Shown piece after piece: positions 44,975 to 55,446 of a stretch of 64,000 nt of DNA (its first letter is position 1; each line of letters starts with the position of its first letter). The stretch is from NCBI GenBank assembly GCA_036186865.1, contig AP025054.1, positions 19,632,941 to 19,696,940 on the forward strand. Reading direction: 5' to 3'. This DNA comes from Eustoma russellianum (taxonomy: Eukaryota > Streptophyta > Magnoliopsida > Gentianales > Gentianaceae). Made by a program: the position numbers and the translations under genes. The notes under the pieces were generated by a model. It did not search any database and was not told where the DNA came from. It was given only the letters and a program-made list of their open reading frames with translations.

Positions 44975-45583
44975 TCATGTGAATCGTGTAGCACAAAAAA
45001 CTTTAGATTGAAGCTCATCACTTTCAGAACGCAAGTCAGTCTCATGCATATGAACACGATAAACATCAACAAGTCTCCTAAGACCTTGCAATTTATTAAG
45101 GAGGTCTAATCTGTGCACCTCTTGTTCTTCTACTTCTATAAGGATCTCAAAGTTACGTTCTTTTTGTTCTAGAAGTTTCTTACGAATGTCAGAATTACGT
45201 TCTAAGAACTTCACACAGTCATGTTCAACTTCAACATCATCATGGAAACCAACATACAATTTCTTATCAGGTTCACACACTTTAGAGTATAAAACAACAT
45301 CATTACTGGAATCATATTCAGAGAAACCAGATTTAAACAGTTTAGAATCATGCAATTCAAGAAGCTTATCATGTAAATCATGTTCATTTGGCGCATCAAC
45401 TTTATCATCATGAACGTGTGTATCAATTGAAATTTCAGCATCATCATCATAGGAATCATGCTCAATATCAACACTAGAATCATCACTTACATCATGCAAA
45501 TCATATGCAATTCCATAAGTGAAATGAGCTTGACGTAAGCCTTCTAACATTGCAGTATAGAGGTCTCTAATGTCATCATCCAT
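44975..45583 (-). CDS. Element H novel acidic ORF (202 aa, probably truncated)
   Basis: The start MDDDIRDLYTAMLEGLRQA lies just after TTTCAG/GTTAGTCAAGG on the minus strand. The sequence is rich in Asp, His and Leu: YDLHDVSDDSSVDIEHD, VHDDKVDAPNEHDLHDKLLE, VEVEHDCVKFLERN. A Glu/Lys-rich coiled-coil stretch (RKKLLEQKERNFEILIEVEE) follows. It ends in CATRFT because of a short insertion near 44995. The homologous continuation (FLDLHADLQDDLSD) is in another frame down to 44848. It is the better-preserved copy of the G/H type. Function unknown; no catalytic motif seen. Confidence 0.62.
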   Translation of the reverse strand: MDDDIRDLYTAMLEGLRQAHFTYGIAYDLHDVSDDSSVDIEHDSYDDDAEISIDTHVHDDKVDAPNEHDLHDKLLELHDSKLFKSGFSEYDSSNDVVLYSKVCEPDKKLYVGFHDDVEVEHDCVKFLERNSDIRKKLLEQKERNFEILIEVEEQEVHRLDLLNKLQGLRRLVDVYRVHMHETDLRSESDELQSKVFCATRFT

Positions 45584-45685
45584 GGAATCCTTGACTAACC
45601 TGAAATTAAGCAAGAAAACAAAGAAAGGAAAAACTAACACAAAGAAAAAAGAAACATCGTTACATTAGTGAAATCAAAATCAATG

Positions 45686-47115
45686 TGATGCACAAATGCT
45701 CAGCTATTTAGGACCTTTCTTAATCTCAATAAACCAGTTGGAACCAAGAAGGAAGGTGCAAAACATTCATGGAACACCAAGCAATCCAACCTGCCCATAT
45801 TTTAGCCAAGTAGATGAACTCTTCAGCAAATGACTTCAACTTGAGTGAGCAAGCCTTAAACCCTCTCAAACTGCATCCCAGGCATATGAAGTAATAAAAT
45901 CAAGAATTTCTTCAAGTTTCTCGAATGGAATCAAAGATTCAAAGGAAAAAATGAAATTCAGTTTTGGTGCAAAACTTACGGTAGTTTTTTGTCTATTCAG
46001 ATTCTGTATTTTACAGTGGCCTAAGCTACTTTAAATAATCCAAAAAGTCTTCTAAAGGAAGATAAAAACGTGGGGTGGTCCAATAGAAGCAAATAAGAAA
46101 GTTTAAACAAGTTACAAGCGGGAATAAACAATGTTGCTTCAGCAAATTCTTCTGGCATAAATTCCCTTTTGCTTGCAAGTTGATTTTGTCTTTGAATTTT
46201 GATTGGACCAGCTTCTCCTTCTTGCTTTAGAATATTATATAGGACGTCCTTGATGAGTTGAAGTGGCCCTTTGCAGCTGATTGGTTGAAAAGGCTGCTTG
46301 AAAAGTCAAGAAACTGAAATCTGTCCAGTTTTGAGCAGTTTTCTATTTTGAATTATAACATAACCTTCCAGTCCGAATTAACTTTTCCACTTCAAATATG
46401 AATTGTAGATCCTTTTCTCTAGATGTGTTTAGACACCAGAATGACGTTGTTTGAATCTGGGATTAGTGAGTTATGCCGTTTGTATTTAACCTGCTTGCAG
46501 ATGTGGACCTTTGGAAGCAGTGACTAAGCAGACAGCTTGTTGCAACAATTGTGTAGCTTGATACAGATCTTTTTTGGGAAAGTGCTGAACATTAAAATTG
46601 TAGCTTATCCTCTTAGCTTTCACATCCTACTAGAATCACGTCAACTGAAGTTGTGGTTGATGAGTTATGGGTGAAATACTAAGAAGGTGTCATCCTGCGA
46701 GCTTGCCCTTTCAACTCAACTTGGTGTTTGAACGTTTGGCCTTTGTTCAATCATGCTTCCTTGACCTAAAAACAACTCAAACACACACCAAACAACATAT
46801 GCAACATACTAGGACATGTCTTGGTTAGTTTACAATAATTTATAAAGGAAAGGAAGCTAAGCACTCAACAATATGAACAATACACACAAGACTAACTAAC
46901 ATATTACAACATGATTCAAAAACTAAGTTAAAGCTTGTAGCAAATGGATCCAATGTAGGCTATCTTGACTTGGTTTATCCTCAACATGCTTGTAAAGGAA
47001 GGTTCCAACTTCATGCATCAATTTCTTGGCCATGCTTCTCGTTATAGGGCCTTTGTCTTGCATTGGCGTACCACCCGCTGCGGTTGGTTCTTCTTGGCTT
47101 GGCTGGGGTTCATCA
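45686..47115 (-). mobile_element. Solo LTR C2 (family C) in the interior of H
   Basis: 1430 bp, reverse complement of the C LTR (GGGGTTCATCA end at 47115). Perfect target duplications CAATG at 45681-45685 and 47116-47120. It carries the LTR-coded Pol tail (minus strand, GPITRSMAKKLMHEVGTF) and TATATAAT at 46234-46241. Confidence 0.94.
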
Positions 47116-47120
47116 CAATG

Positions 47121-49086
47121 TGTATGTTCCTTTCTCTTTTTTGTATAGTCACTCATAGTGTATGTTTTCCTTGCCCAATCTTGAGCAAGATGCAACCAAA
47201 GCAAGCTTTTCTAGTGGCTGACACAATCCGATGATCAATAGCACCTTTTTCTCCAATATATCACCCAAATTTCAGCAACTTATAAGCAAAGGTATCAAGA
47301 CAAGTAACGACACAATTTAACACACTTAACCTTATACGAATCAAAGAAAAAAGGAAACCAAAAGTTACGTCAAAGGCTGAGCCAAAGAAAGCTAAGGGTT
47401 ACCCTGGGCAATCTTTGTTAACCTTAGCCTTATGCAAATTAATTACAAAGTTGTCGATTTTTATTACAACTATCAAGTATCCAAGAATAAAACAATGAAA
47501 TATGTAGGTGCTGAGGTATGGGATATCAGGGTTTTATGGAATGATGATGGAACTGGATATGCACCAAAGTATATCAACAACTTAATGATCTCTGTCAAAC
47601 AATTTGTACCAACTTGTGTTTCTCTATCTATTTTTTCTAGTCTCGAATTCTATGTTTTGTCCGCTGTCAAAGGACCTTTTCAAAAAAATCAAAAGGTTGT
47701 GGCATTTGTAACCTAGAAAGACCAACATTTATGGATAGCGAGTAGAAATCATAAGCTCGACTCCTGGATCAAAGTTCATGTGTCATTTCTTTGTTTCACA
47801 AGGCGAAAGAATCTGGCTAAGCAGCAAAAGGGAAATCCTTATCTTTTTTTTTTGTAGTCAAGGGTGGGCAACAGATAAAGAAATAAGTGCAAATTTGGTA
47901 CCACAAATAAGGACGATACCAAATTTGGCGAACTGTCCTTGAATTTGGGTTTTATGAGGTCCTTTGTCGATGTTCAAGGCAACTAAGGGTACCTTTAGAG
48001 CTGTTTATGCAAGGTATCAAGAACGTTTTTTTGTACCTTCGCAATTAGGGTTTTTTGTGGTTTGGTTTGGTAAAATGATAGCTTGTACCGCCGCATGTAT
48101 GGTGAAGGAAATTACCTTGGATACAAGAAAGTTGCAACACAAACCGAGCAACAATGCAATCAAGGCACACAAGTCTAAAACCAACTAAAAACTTTGTTAG
48201 CAACAAGATTTACATGTGACTAGGTAGCACTTTTAGCAATGGACTAGATTTATATGCTATGACAGAATTTAAACCCTAATACAATGAACGTATTGTCAAG
48301 TGTCTTTATTCGCAAGGTCCAAACTTTGTGCGCACGTGCTGTGTTGAAAAAAAAAGAGAGATGTAGCTTTCTGTTTTTTTTTAATATATATAACAGGATG
48401 AATATGCCTTGAATCAAACAAGAGGACAAAAGGTTCCAAGCAACAGTTAAATTAACGGGTGCATGGAGTGGAGGAAAAACAGCAAGATGGAAAAGAATCC
48501 AACTAAGGTAGGAACTTTCTTTCCTTTTGTCTACGTATGTGCTTAAGGGAGTATTTGTTTTTTGTTTTTTGCAAGATTACCGTGCTATGGATCAAGTAAG
48601 GCAAAAAAAAAAAAAGAATCTAAGCAAAGTTTACGGCAACATATGCATGCATTGAGTGGAGGACAGCAACGTAATCTGAAACAAAAAAAATGTAGGAACT
48701 TTTGTTTTTTTGTTTGTTTTCATATGTGTTGAAAGGAATAAAACAAACGCAGCCCTTTTTTTAATACAGCTGAATATATATAGTGTGAGTCAAGCAAAAG
48801 AAAAGTAAAGGCTCCAAGCGGTAGCTTCAGCGTGCATGCCTGATGGAGTTACAGCGGGCTTAAGAAAAGAGAAATCCAAAGATGTAAATTTTTTTTTGTT
48901 GAAACAAACAAGACTATTTTTTATGTGAGAATATGTTTTTGGACAACGTGACACTGCAATTGAGGGAAAAGAAGAACAGAGATGGGAACAAACATTTGGG
49001 GTAGGAGGAAGAAAACAACGATAAAACACAAGAATGTAAAAGATATGCGAGTTGTAAAGAAGAAACCTTTTGTTCTGACACCATAT
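47121..49086 (-). other. Leader of element H
   Basis: Contains the shared hairpin (47399-47411) and roughly 190-200-bp degenerate tandem units at about 48408-48930 (each with GCATGNNTNGAGTGGAGG-like and GGAACTTT-like phrases). A segment at about 47483-47720 is open on the plus strand (MKYVGAEVWDIRVLWNDD) and unmatched elsewhere in the window; I do not call it a gene. Confidence 0.65.
47399..47411 (-). promoter_or_regulatory. Shared leader hairpin, copy in H
   Basis: TTACCCTGGGCAA on the plus strand (TTGCCCAGGGTAA on the element strand); the single change leaves a G-U wobble in the RNA stem. Confidence 0.58.
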
Positions 49087-49749
49087 TGGTACGATCTTAA
49101 ATTATATTGAATTAGCGATCGCTTCTTTCAACTCCAAAAGACACCTTTTATCAGCCCTTGCGTGACAATTCCTTGAATTTAGGCTCTGATATGACCTCAT
49201 TTGGATAAGTATTAAAAGAGAGATAACTGCTTGAAATTTAGGTATCATCAGGATACGAGTTTCAGCATCACTAAAATTTATCACGAATTCTAGATACCAT
49301 CGGCTTCGAATTTGAGAAAGAAATAGGCATAAGAGTTGTATCTCTATCTCTTAGCTTTCATATCCAACTGGAATCACAGTATTTTGATTAACCGTTGAAA
49401 AGATATGGCCAAAATACCGAATATGTATCACGTGCAGGAAAACCCTCATTTTTCAGCTTTGCTCTTCTTCAAGCAAACGTCCATGCAAGCCCTACAAGCG
49501 CTCAAACAATACAAACAACTAACTATAAACATAATTAAAGACTCAATGCATGTCGTAGACCTAGTCTTGAGCAATAAGACACCTAAATGCTGTAAAACCA
49601 AACAAGGCTCAAACACACCAAGTATCTAAATGACACTTGTAAGCTTGTTTTACACATGCCTATACAAGAAACGCTAACTCTAGGATTTCTAATTGTGCAC
49701 ACGTTTCTTGTGTGTAGAATGAAATGAGGAGGCTCCTTGAGCTACATCA
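49087..49749 (-). repeat. 5' LTR of element H (663 bp, internally deleted)
   Basis: Starts TGGTACGATC (TGATAC mutated) and ends CTACATCA. Lacks about 490 bp present in the 3' LTR (23172-23640). A damaged PBS (TTCTGACACCA on the plus strand) lies at 49073-49083. Confidence 0.8.
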
Positions 49750-49754
49750 TCAAA

Positions 49755-49841
49755 TGATCCATAAATGTTCATACAAGTGCTACATGTCTTAGAGAGCTAA
49801 CAAGTGCAATGTTTTGACATGATTGACATGTTGTTGATGCA
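49755..49841 (-). repeat. 5' LTR of element D, second part
   Basis: GTTCATACAAGTG, CATGTCTTAGAGA and CTAACAAGTG align with D2 at 63658-63700. The last 15-20 bp do not match D2, and sequence passes into J-type interior around 49841. Confidence 0.75.
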
Positions 49842-50073
49842 TCCAAAACATGTGAATAAGAGGACTTACTTGTTGTGGATGCATGATCAAATCAGCTTTT
49901 GTGAGTTGCTAAGTGCATGTTTTGTCATTACATTACTAATTCACCCTAAACATCTTAGGTTGAACGTGTGCATACATGTGTGTCTTTTATCATTGTTGCA
50001 TTGTTGAGGACCTTTCTCCCTCATGGAATACATGCTAAGATTAAAGACAAATCTTTTCCAGGAAGGAGGGATT
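49842..50073 (+). pseudogene. J0 HPKH region and PPT
   Basis: Codes HPKHVNKRTYLLWMHD, a hydrophobic stretch (CELLSACFVITLLI) and a second HPKHLRLN, the two motifs exactly 30 residues apart as in G and H. The frame is open from 49804 to 50007, partly through D sequence. The segment before the LTR (AAATCTTTTCCAGGAAGGAG) is a diverged version of the end of gypsy pol, and the PPT is at 50059-50073. Confidence 0.65.
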
Positions 50074-51221
50074 GATGCGGCACAAGGTGTGCAAAATGCA
50101 AGACAGTTTGTCTTAGTCTTAATACATCACTTTTCGTGCATATAGGCGTCTTTCAATAAATAAGCAAATATATGTCTTGTTTTTGTATGATTCTTGTTTT
50201 CTAACTTTGTCTTATAGAAGAACTAATGGTGTGAAAAGGATGATATCTTGAAAGACAAAGAAGAATGCTCAAGCAAATGTTCAAGAGAATGTTTGTCTCA
50301 ATAGAACGTTGTCCTGAAGAGTACGTTTGCCTTGAAGAATGTTTGTCGAAAGGAATATTTGTCTTAGGGAATGTTTGTCCCAATGAATGTTTGTCCTAGG
50401 GAATGTTTGTCGCAAGGAATGTTTGGCCTAAGGAATACTTGTCTTAAATACTGTTGTCCTAATCCCTTCCCCAAAAAATACATGGTTCGAAAGGCTACTT
50501 AAAGATGAACTTCCTAACAAGATGAGGACAAGCATATCTATATTTCAAGACTTAAAGGGGGCGGCCACACCAAGGATAAAGATGAAGCAAATTTGAACTC
50601 AAATTCAAGACCATTCAAGATTAAATTTCAACCATCTTTTTGGAAAACATATCCAAGCTTATCTCATCCTTCCAATTTGATTCACAAGTCTTCCAACAAG
50701 CATATCAAACTCGACTGAATGGAGTTCCAAAAGGAAGTCAAGATAACTACAAAAATTGAAGACAAGATAATAGATTTTACAAGTTTAAACTATATTTTTT
50801 AAAACTTTTGATAGGCTTTTAAGATAGAGTTTAAGGCATTTAGGACTCTTAATTAGCTAGTAAATTTCAGCATAAGAAGGCCTTACGGCCGATTGTATCA
50901 AGACACATTAATCAAAAATATTAAACCTTTCCTTTATCTCCAAATTGTGGGACTTTTTTCCTCTAGAATTTGCATCAAAAATCAAGTTAATAACTCTCAA
51001 AAGTGAGCCATTTGAAGGTGTTTACCAAGGCTAAGAGTGCCATCTAGGAGGGTCTATTGAAGATTTTCCTATCAACGTATGCTTGAAGTTTTCTATGATT
51101 GCTCAAGCCAGCACTTTCTACACAATAGAAGGAAGGATAAGATCACTTCTTTGTGCCTAAACCATTGTGAGAGGGACTTTGGAGGTGGTAGAGTGGATCC
51201 GCCCATCACGTGCTTGCATCA
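50074..51221 (+). repeat. Family J LTR, first (1148 bp)
   Basis: TGATGCGGCAC to GCTTGCATCA. Contains a 16-bp minisatellite (about 50276-50450, unit near GGAATGTTTGTCCTAG). Confidence 0.9.
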
Positions 51222-51224
51222 AAT

Positions 51225-51236
51225 TGGTATTAGAGC
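51225..51236 (+). promoter_or_regulatory. Primer-binding site of J1
   Basis: TGGTATTAGAGC, one mismatch from the initiator-Met PBS. Confidence 0.83.
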
Positions 51237-52190
51237 CCACATGTCACTCAATCCCACCACATATCTTGCATTTTCTTTCCTTTCATTATTCATCCCCATT
51301 TTGATTTTTCGCATTTTCTTTTCCATTATTCCCTTCATCATACACATCTTTTGGAGTCATAATACAAAAAATCCAGTTCCATTTTGGCCGTGAGTGTCAA
51401 GTGGGACAAGATCAAAATTTTGCTTCACTTAAGGTCTCATATCCTTTGTCATTTGTGTTATTCATAATCACCTTCATTTGGCACATTTTATATAGTGAAA
51501 AATCAGAACTTTTATTGACAACTTGGACATATAGGGTCATTACATCTACGATTAAAATCCAACCATACAAACGTTTGCCTTGCATCATTTAAAAAAGGCT
51601 ACCTAGTCATAATCAATCTTGTTGCTACCGAAGCTATTGGTTGATTTTAATTTTATGTGTCTTAATTTTCATATTATGACTGAATTCATGTATTGATTTA
51701 TTGTTCAACTGTTGATCATTGCACTACATGAACCCCAATTGCCAAAGAAACCCTAAATCACCCATTACACCCCCCCACAGACAAACACCCTCCAAATTGA
51801 TGGTGCCATATTGTAGTTCATGGACAGTGTCACAATCTGCCCAAAAAAATTTGATGGCAAAAGTGTGAAATTACAATTTTACCCCGAGTCAAAAAAAGAA
51901 AAAAAATTTGAAACCTTGATCATACCGAAAACAGCAAGGAAAGAAGAAAATGAGCAAAGAAAAGCAAAGAAAAAAGAGCAAAAGAAAAAGGGGAAAACGT
52001 TGGTTTCTTATTTGTATGATTTTGATCATTTTGTTTACCTTTGCAGAACCTTGAAGATTCTGCCCTTGCCCTACCTTTTCCACAGTATATACTGACCCTC
52101 ATACATTGATTACATACTTGAATACTTGATTTTTGCATGCATTGAGCCATATTGTGATTATAAGTGCATAGGATCAAAATTGACTAAAGA

Positions 52191-52203
52191 TTGCCCACGG
52201 CAA
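52191..52203 (+). promoter_or_regulatory. Shared leader hairpin, copy in J1
   Basis: TTGCCCACGGCAA, stem TTGCC/GGCAA with loop CAC. Confidence 0.62.
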
Positions 52204-52747
52204 CCCCTCGTCTTCCTTTGGTTCAGCCATTGGCATCATTTTGGTCTCATTTTTCTTTCAATCATAGTTGAGTCATTCAAGTTTGTGTCTCAATCGTTTG
52301 AGTCCATTTTTGCATGATTTGGTATCCTTTTTGGTGCAAATTATAAGTTTTAGACCCTGTTTGATATCTCTCGGATTCTTGATGACTTTGAGACCTTTTA
52401 GAGACATTTTCCCTACTGGTTTAAGGTCATTTAGGTGCGGGAAAGTCCTGCTTTTGTCCAACAATGAGTTGAGAAGAAACTGAACTGTTTTGGAGACATA
52501 AGATTAAGGTTGACGAGGTTAACGATGTATAGGTCATATATAGGGACACCTTAGAGTATATTTAGGGACATAGATAGGCGTAGACACTATCTACACTTTA
52601 GGTTGACTTTGCATTCGTTTGCTTATGTTTTAACATTGTTCTGCATTACAAGTACATATACACGTTACACGTTATGTACATATACATGTTCTCTCAATAA
52701 CACACTAGCATATCATATCTCTATTATCATGTTATTTATGCAGGTAC

Positions 52748-52888
52748 ATATAGAGCCGGGGGTCTCACTGGAAGCAGACTCTCTATCCTTTGGGACAGAG
52801 GTATTGTCTACCTACCACTTATCCTTCACAGACCCTGACGATATCTTATGTTGTCGTTGGGATATACTGGATGCGGATGATGATGATG
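52748..52888 (+). mobile_element. 3' end fragment of an RTE-type LINE or derived SINE
   Basis: GAGCCGGGGGTCTCACTGGA, then a TCTCTATCC...GACAGAGG stretch and CAGACCCTGACGA, ending TGGGATATACTGG with a (GAT)n tail. This order is the one I know from plant RTE LINE 3' ends and their SINEs. It is absent at the same place in J2. No target duplication found; the upstream 250 bp may belong to it. Confidence 0.5.
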
Positions 52889-53195
52889 ATTTGACCTCTT
52901 TTTGCCATCATTTAGACATCGAAAACAAGGTACAAAGCCTGTTTGGGTGCAGCAAGTGTTCAAACAGTTTGGGAAAGTTTGAAGCAAAAATGTGCAAAAT
53001 CGTGTAGAATAGATTGTGATTGGCATACACCTCACATCTGTAGCTCTCTTTGGTTGTTCTTAGCCCTAGATTGATCAAGGAACAAAGTTGAGTGAGCGAG
53101 GAAAAGAGAAGTGATATTACCAACACTTTCAAACTCAAATTGATTTTGTTTGCTAACCATTTCTTGCACAAGTTGTTTTCTTTTACAGGTTCACA

Positions 53196-53884
53196 ATGTG
53201 GAGTAACATTCGTCCAATTATACAAAGGATGCATAAACGTTTTGACCAAACGTAACACCTCTTGGAAAAATGTGAATCAATTTTACTTGCATTACAAGCT
53301 AAAGAAACTAAAAATTTGCATGAATCTAACCCTATTTCTAATGAAGTGAATGTCAATGACAATAATGATGTAGTTGAGCTTGATTTGCATGTAACCAATT
53401 TTTATTTACATGAATTAGATGTTACTACTCCTACCTTTTGCGATAAGCTAGAATGCATCGATAATGTTAAGCCTGAAATAGATGCCATACAAACTGATTT
53501 ATCTCATGGATTGTCATGTTTCAATGATTCATTGTATACTGATCTATATGTCGTACATGATGATTTAAGCGATGACTTAAGTGATCTTTCAAGTGGGTTT
53601 GATAGTACACTTAAGCATGATAACTTAGAAAAGAATGAATGACATTTTTTCAGCAATTTCTTATTTGAATGTGACGAACATGATTTCACGTTATTTGAAA
53701 CACCTGAATTACATTCAAATAACATTGTATATGACAATCCTATGTTCATTTATGATTATGAAACTGATTTGTATGAAAAGGAGGAGTTTATCCCACTAGC
53801 TATCCGATCTGATTTAAAGGAATCAAAGCTTCAAAGTATACTTCTCACAACTCCAAAACACGCCATTTTTATCACCACATCGTG
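53196..53884 (+). pseudogene. J1 acidic ORF, degraded copy of the ORF in I
   Basis: Begins MWSNIRPIIQRMHKRFDQT after TTTTACAG/GTTCACA, then a TAA (53253-53255). From 53262 the frame matches the ORF of I segment by segment (NLHESNPISNE, LDVTTPTFCDKLECIDNV, DAIQTDLSHG, DDLSDDLSDLSSG). A second stop at 53640-53642 precedes the last third (TLFETPELHSNN, ETDLYEKEEFIPL). Two stop codons, few other changes. Both J1 and I ORFs being recognisable over their full length argues for past protein-level constraint. Confidence 0.68.
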
Positions 53885-54303
53885 ATACATCATGACATTT
53901 ATGTGCTGACCTTGTGTAAGGATTAAATGCATGACAACTATGAGCTTTTATTGGTTTTACATCCTAAACACACTAGAATGAAACCTCTATTGAACACCTC
54001 TTGTCATGCAGATCCTATAGGATTCGATGATGCATATTATGAACTAAAATTTGAAAATCAGATCCTAATGCATCCAAAACATGTGAGGAAGAGGACTTAA
54101 TTATTGTGGATGCATGATCAAATCAGTTTTTGTGAGTTGCTAAGTGTATGTTTTGTCATTACATTACTCCTTCACCCTGAACATCTTAGGCTGAACGTGT
54201 GCAGACATGTGTGTCTTGTATCTTTGTTGCATTGTTGAGGATCTTTCTCCCCCATGGCATACATGCTCATATTCAGGACGAATCTTTTCTAGGAAGGAGG
54301 GAT
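53885..54303 (+). pseudogene. J1 HPKH region and PPT
   Basis: Three HPKH-type motifs: HPKHTR (about 53960), HPKHVR (about 54069) and HPEHLR (about 54174, Lys to Glu), with stops in between. The pre-PPT segment and PPT (TAGGAAGGAGGGAT) end at 54303. Confidence 0.6.
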
Positions 54304-55431
54304 TGATGCGGTCCAAGGTGTGCAAAATGCAAGACAAAGTTTGTCTTAGTCTTAGGTTGCATTCCATCCATCACTTTCCGTGCATATAGGTGTCTTTCAA
54401 TTAAATAAGCAAATACATGTCTTGTTTTCGTATGATTCTTGTTTTCCTAACTTTTCCTTATAGACGACCTATGGTGTGAAAAGGTTGATATCTTGAAAGA
54501 CAAAGAAGAATGCTCAAGAGAATGTTCAAGAGAAAGTTTGACTCAGGAGAATGTTGTCCTGAAGAGAATGTGCCTTGAAGAATGTTTGTCGAAAGGAATA
54601 TTTGTCTTAGGGAATGTTTGTCCCAAGGAATGTTTGTCCTAGAGAATATTTGTCTTAAGGAATTTCGTCCTAATCCCTTCCTCAAAACTACATAGTTTTA
54701 AAGGCTATTTAATGATCAACTTCCTTACAAGATGAGGACAAGAATATCTACATTTCAAGACTTAAAGGGGGCGGCCACAACAAGGATAAAGATGAAGCGA
54801 ATTTGAACTCAAATTCAAGACCATTCAAGATTAAATTTCAGCCATCTTTTTCGAAGACATATCCAAGTTTATCTGACCCTTCCAATTTGACACATGTCTT
54901 CCAACAAGCATATCAAACTGGACTTAAGGGATTTCCACAAGGATGTCAAGATAACTACCAAAATTGAAGACAAGATAATTAGCTTTTACAAGTTTAAACT
55001 GTAATTTGTTTTCAAACTTTTGATAGGCTTTTAAGATAGATTTCAATACATTTAGGACTCTTAATTAGTTAGTAAATTTCATCATAAGAAGGCCTTATGG
55101 CTGATTGCATCAATACACATTAATCAAAAATATTAAATGTTTCTTTTATCTCCAAATTGTGAGACTTTGTTTTCTTGATTTTGCATCAAAAGTCAAGGTT
55201 TATAACTATCAAAAGAGAAATTTGAGTGTGTTTTCCAAGGTTGAGAGTGCCATCTAGGAGGGCCTATTGAAGATTTACCTATCAACGTACGCTTGAAGTT
55301 TTTGGTGATTGCTCAAGCCAGCACTTTCTACACAACGGAAGCAAGGAGAAGATCACTTCTTTGTGCCTAAACCTTAGTGAGAGGGATGTTGGATATGGTA
55401 GAGTGGATCCGCCCATCACGTGCTTGTATCA
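54304..55431 (+). repeat. Family J LTR, second (1128 bp)
   Basis: TGATGCGGTCC to GCTTGTATCA, collinear with the first LTR, including a shorter form of the minisatellite (about 54510-54665). Confidence 0.9.
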
Positions 55432-55434
55432 AAT

Positions 55435-55446
55435 TGGTATCAGAGC
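55435..55446 (+). promoter_or_regulatory. Primer-binding site of J2
   Basis: TGGTATCAGAGC, exact match. Confidence 0.9.

Larger units (their letters stand above)
23103..49749 (-). mobile_element. Element H: non-autonomous gypsy-type retrotransposon, host of G and C2
   Basis: Own sequence comprises a 3' LTR in two parts (23103-24099 and 44188-44320), an interior (44321-49086) and a 5' LTR (49087-49749). The flanking target copies are TCAGA (23098-23102) and TCAAA (49750-49754), one mismatch apart, and D's LTR continues across the insertion. It carries an acidic ORF close to that of G, HPKH motifs and a Pol-like tail, but no gag or pol, so it is non-autonomous. Confidence 0.85.
16782..49841 (-). 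mobile_element. Element D: non-autonomous gypsy-type retrotransposon, host of B and H
   Basis: Own sequence comprises a 3' LTR remnant (16782-17465), an interior (17466-21895) with a PPT at one end and a PBS at the other, and a 5' LTR (21896-23102 plus 49755-about 49841) split by H. The complete LTR is represented by solo copy D2 (62264-63747). The leader resembles that of C, and the interior keeps a scrap of gag capsid and a novel acidic ORF but no RT or integrase. It is therefore non-autonomous and likely related to the C lineage. The outer right end runs into J-type interior sequence near 49841, suggesting D inserted into J0. Confidence 0.82.
51237..53195 (+). other. Leader of J1
   Basis: Homologous to the J2 leader (55447-57151) and partly to B's. 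It has a purine-rich tract (51890-51995) and the shared hairpin (52191-52203). About 52491-52890 replaces roughly 80 bp of J2 sequence and ends in an RTE-like fragment. TTTTACAG/GTTCACA precedes the ORF. Confidence 0.75.

Noticed and set aside
49804..50007. A single new gene spanning the D/J0 junction
   Set aside because: The first residues come from D LTR sequence and the rest from the J HPKH region; the frame is joined by insertion.
52603..53007. 134-residue frame in the J1 leader
   Set aside because: Spans the RTE-like fragment and its (GAT)n tail, which gives the Asp run; absent from J2.
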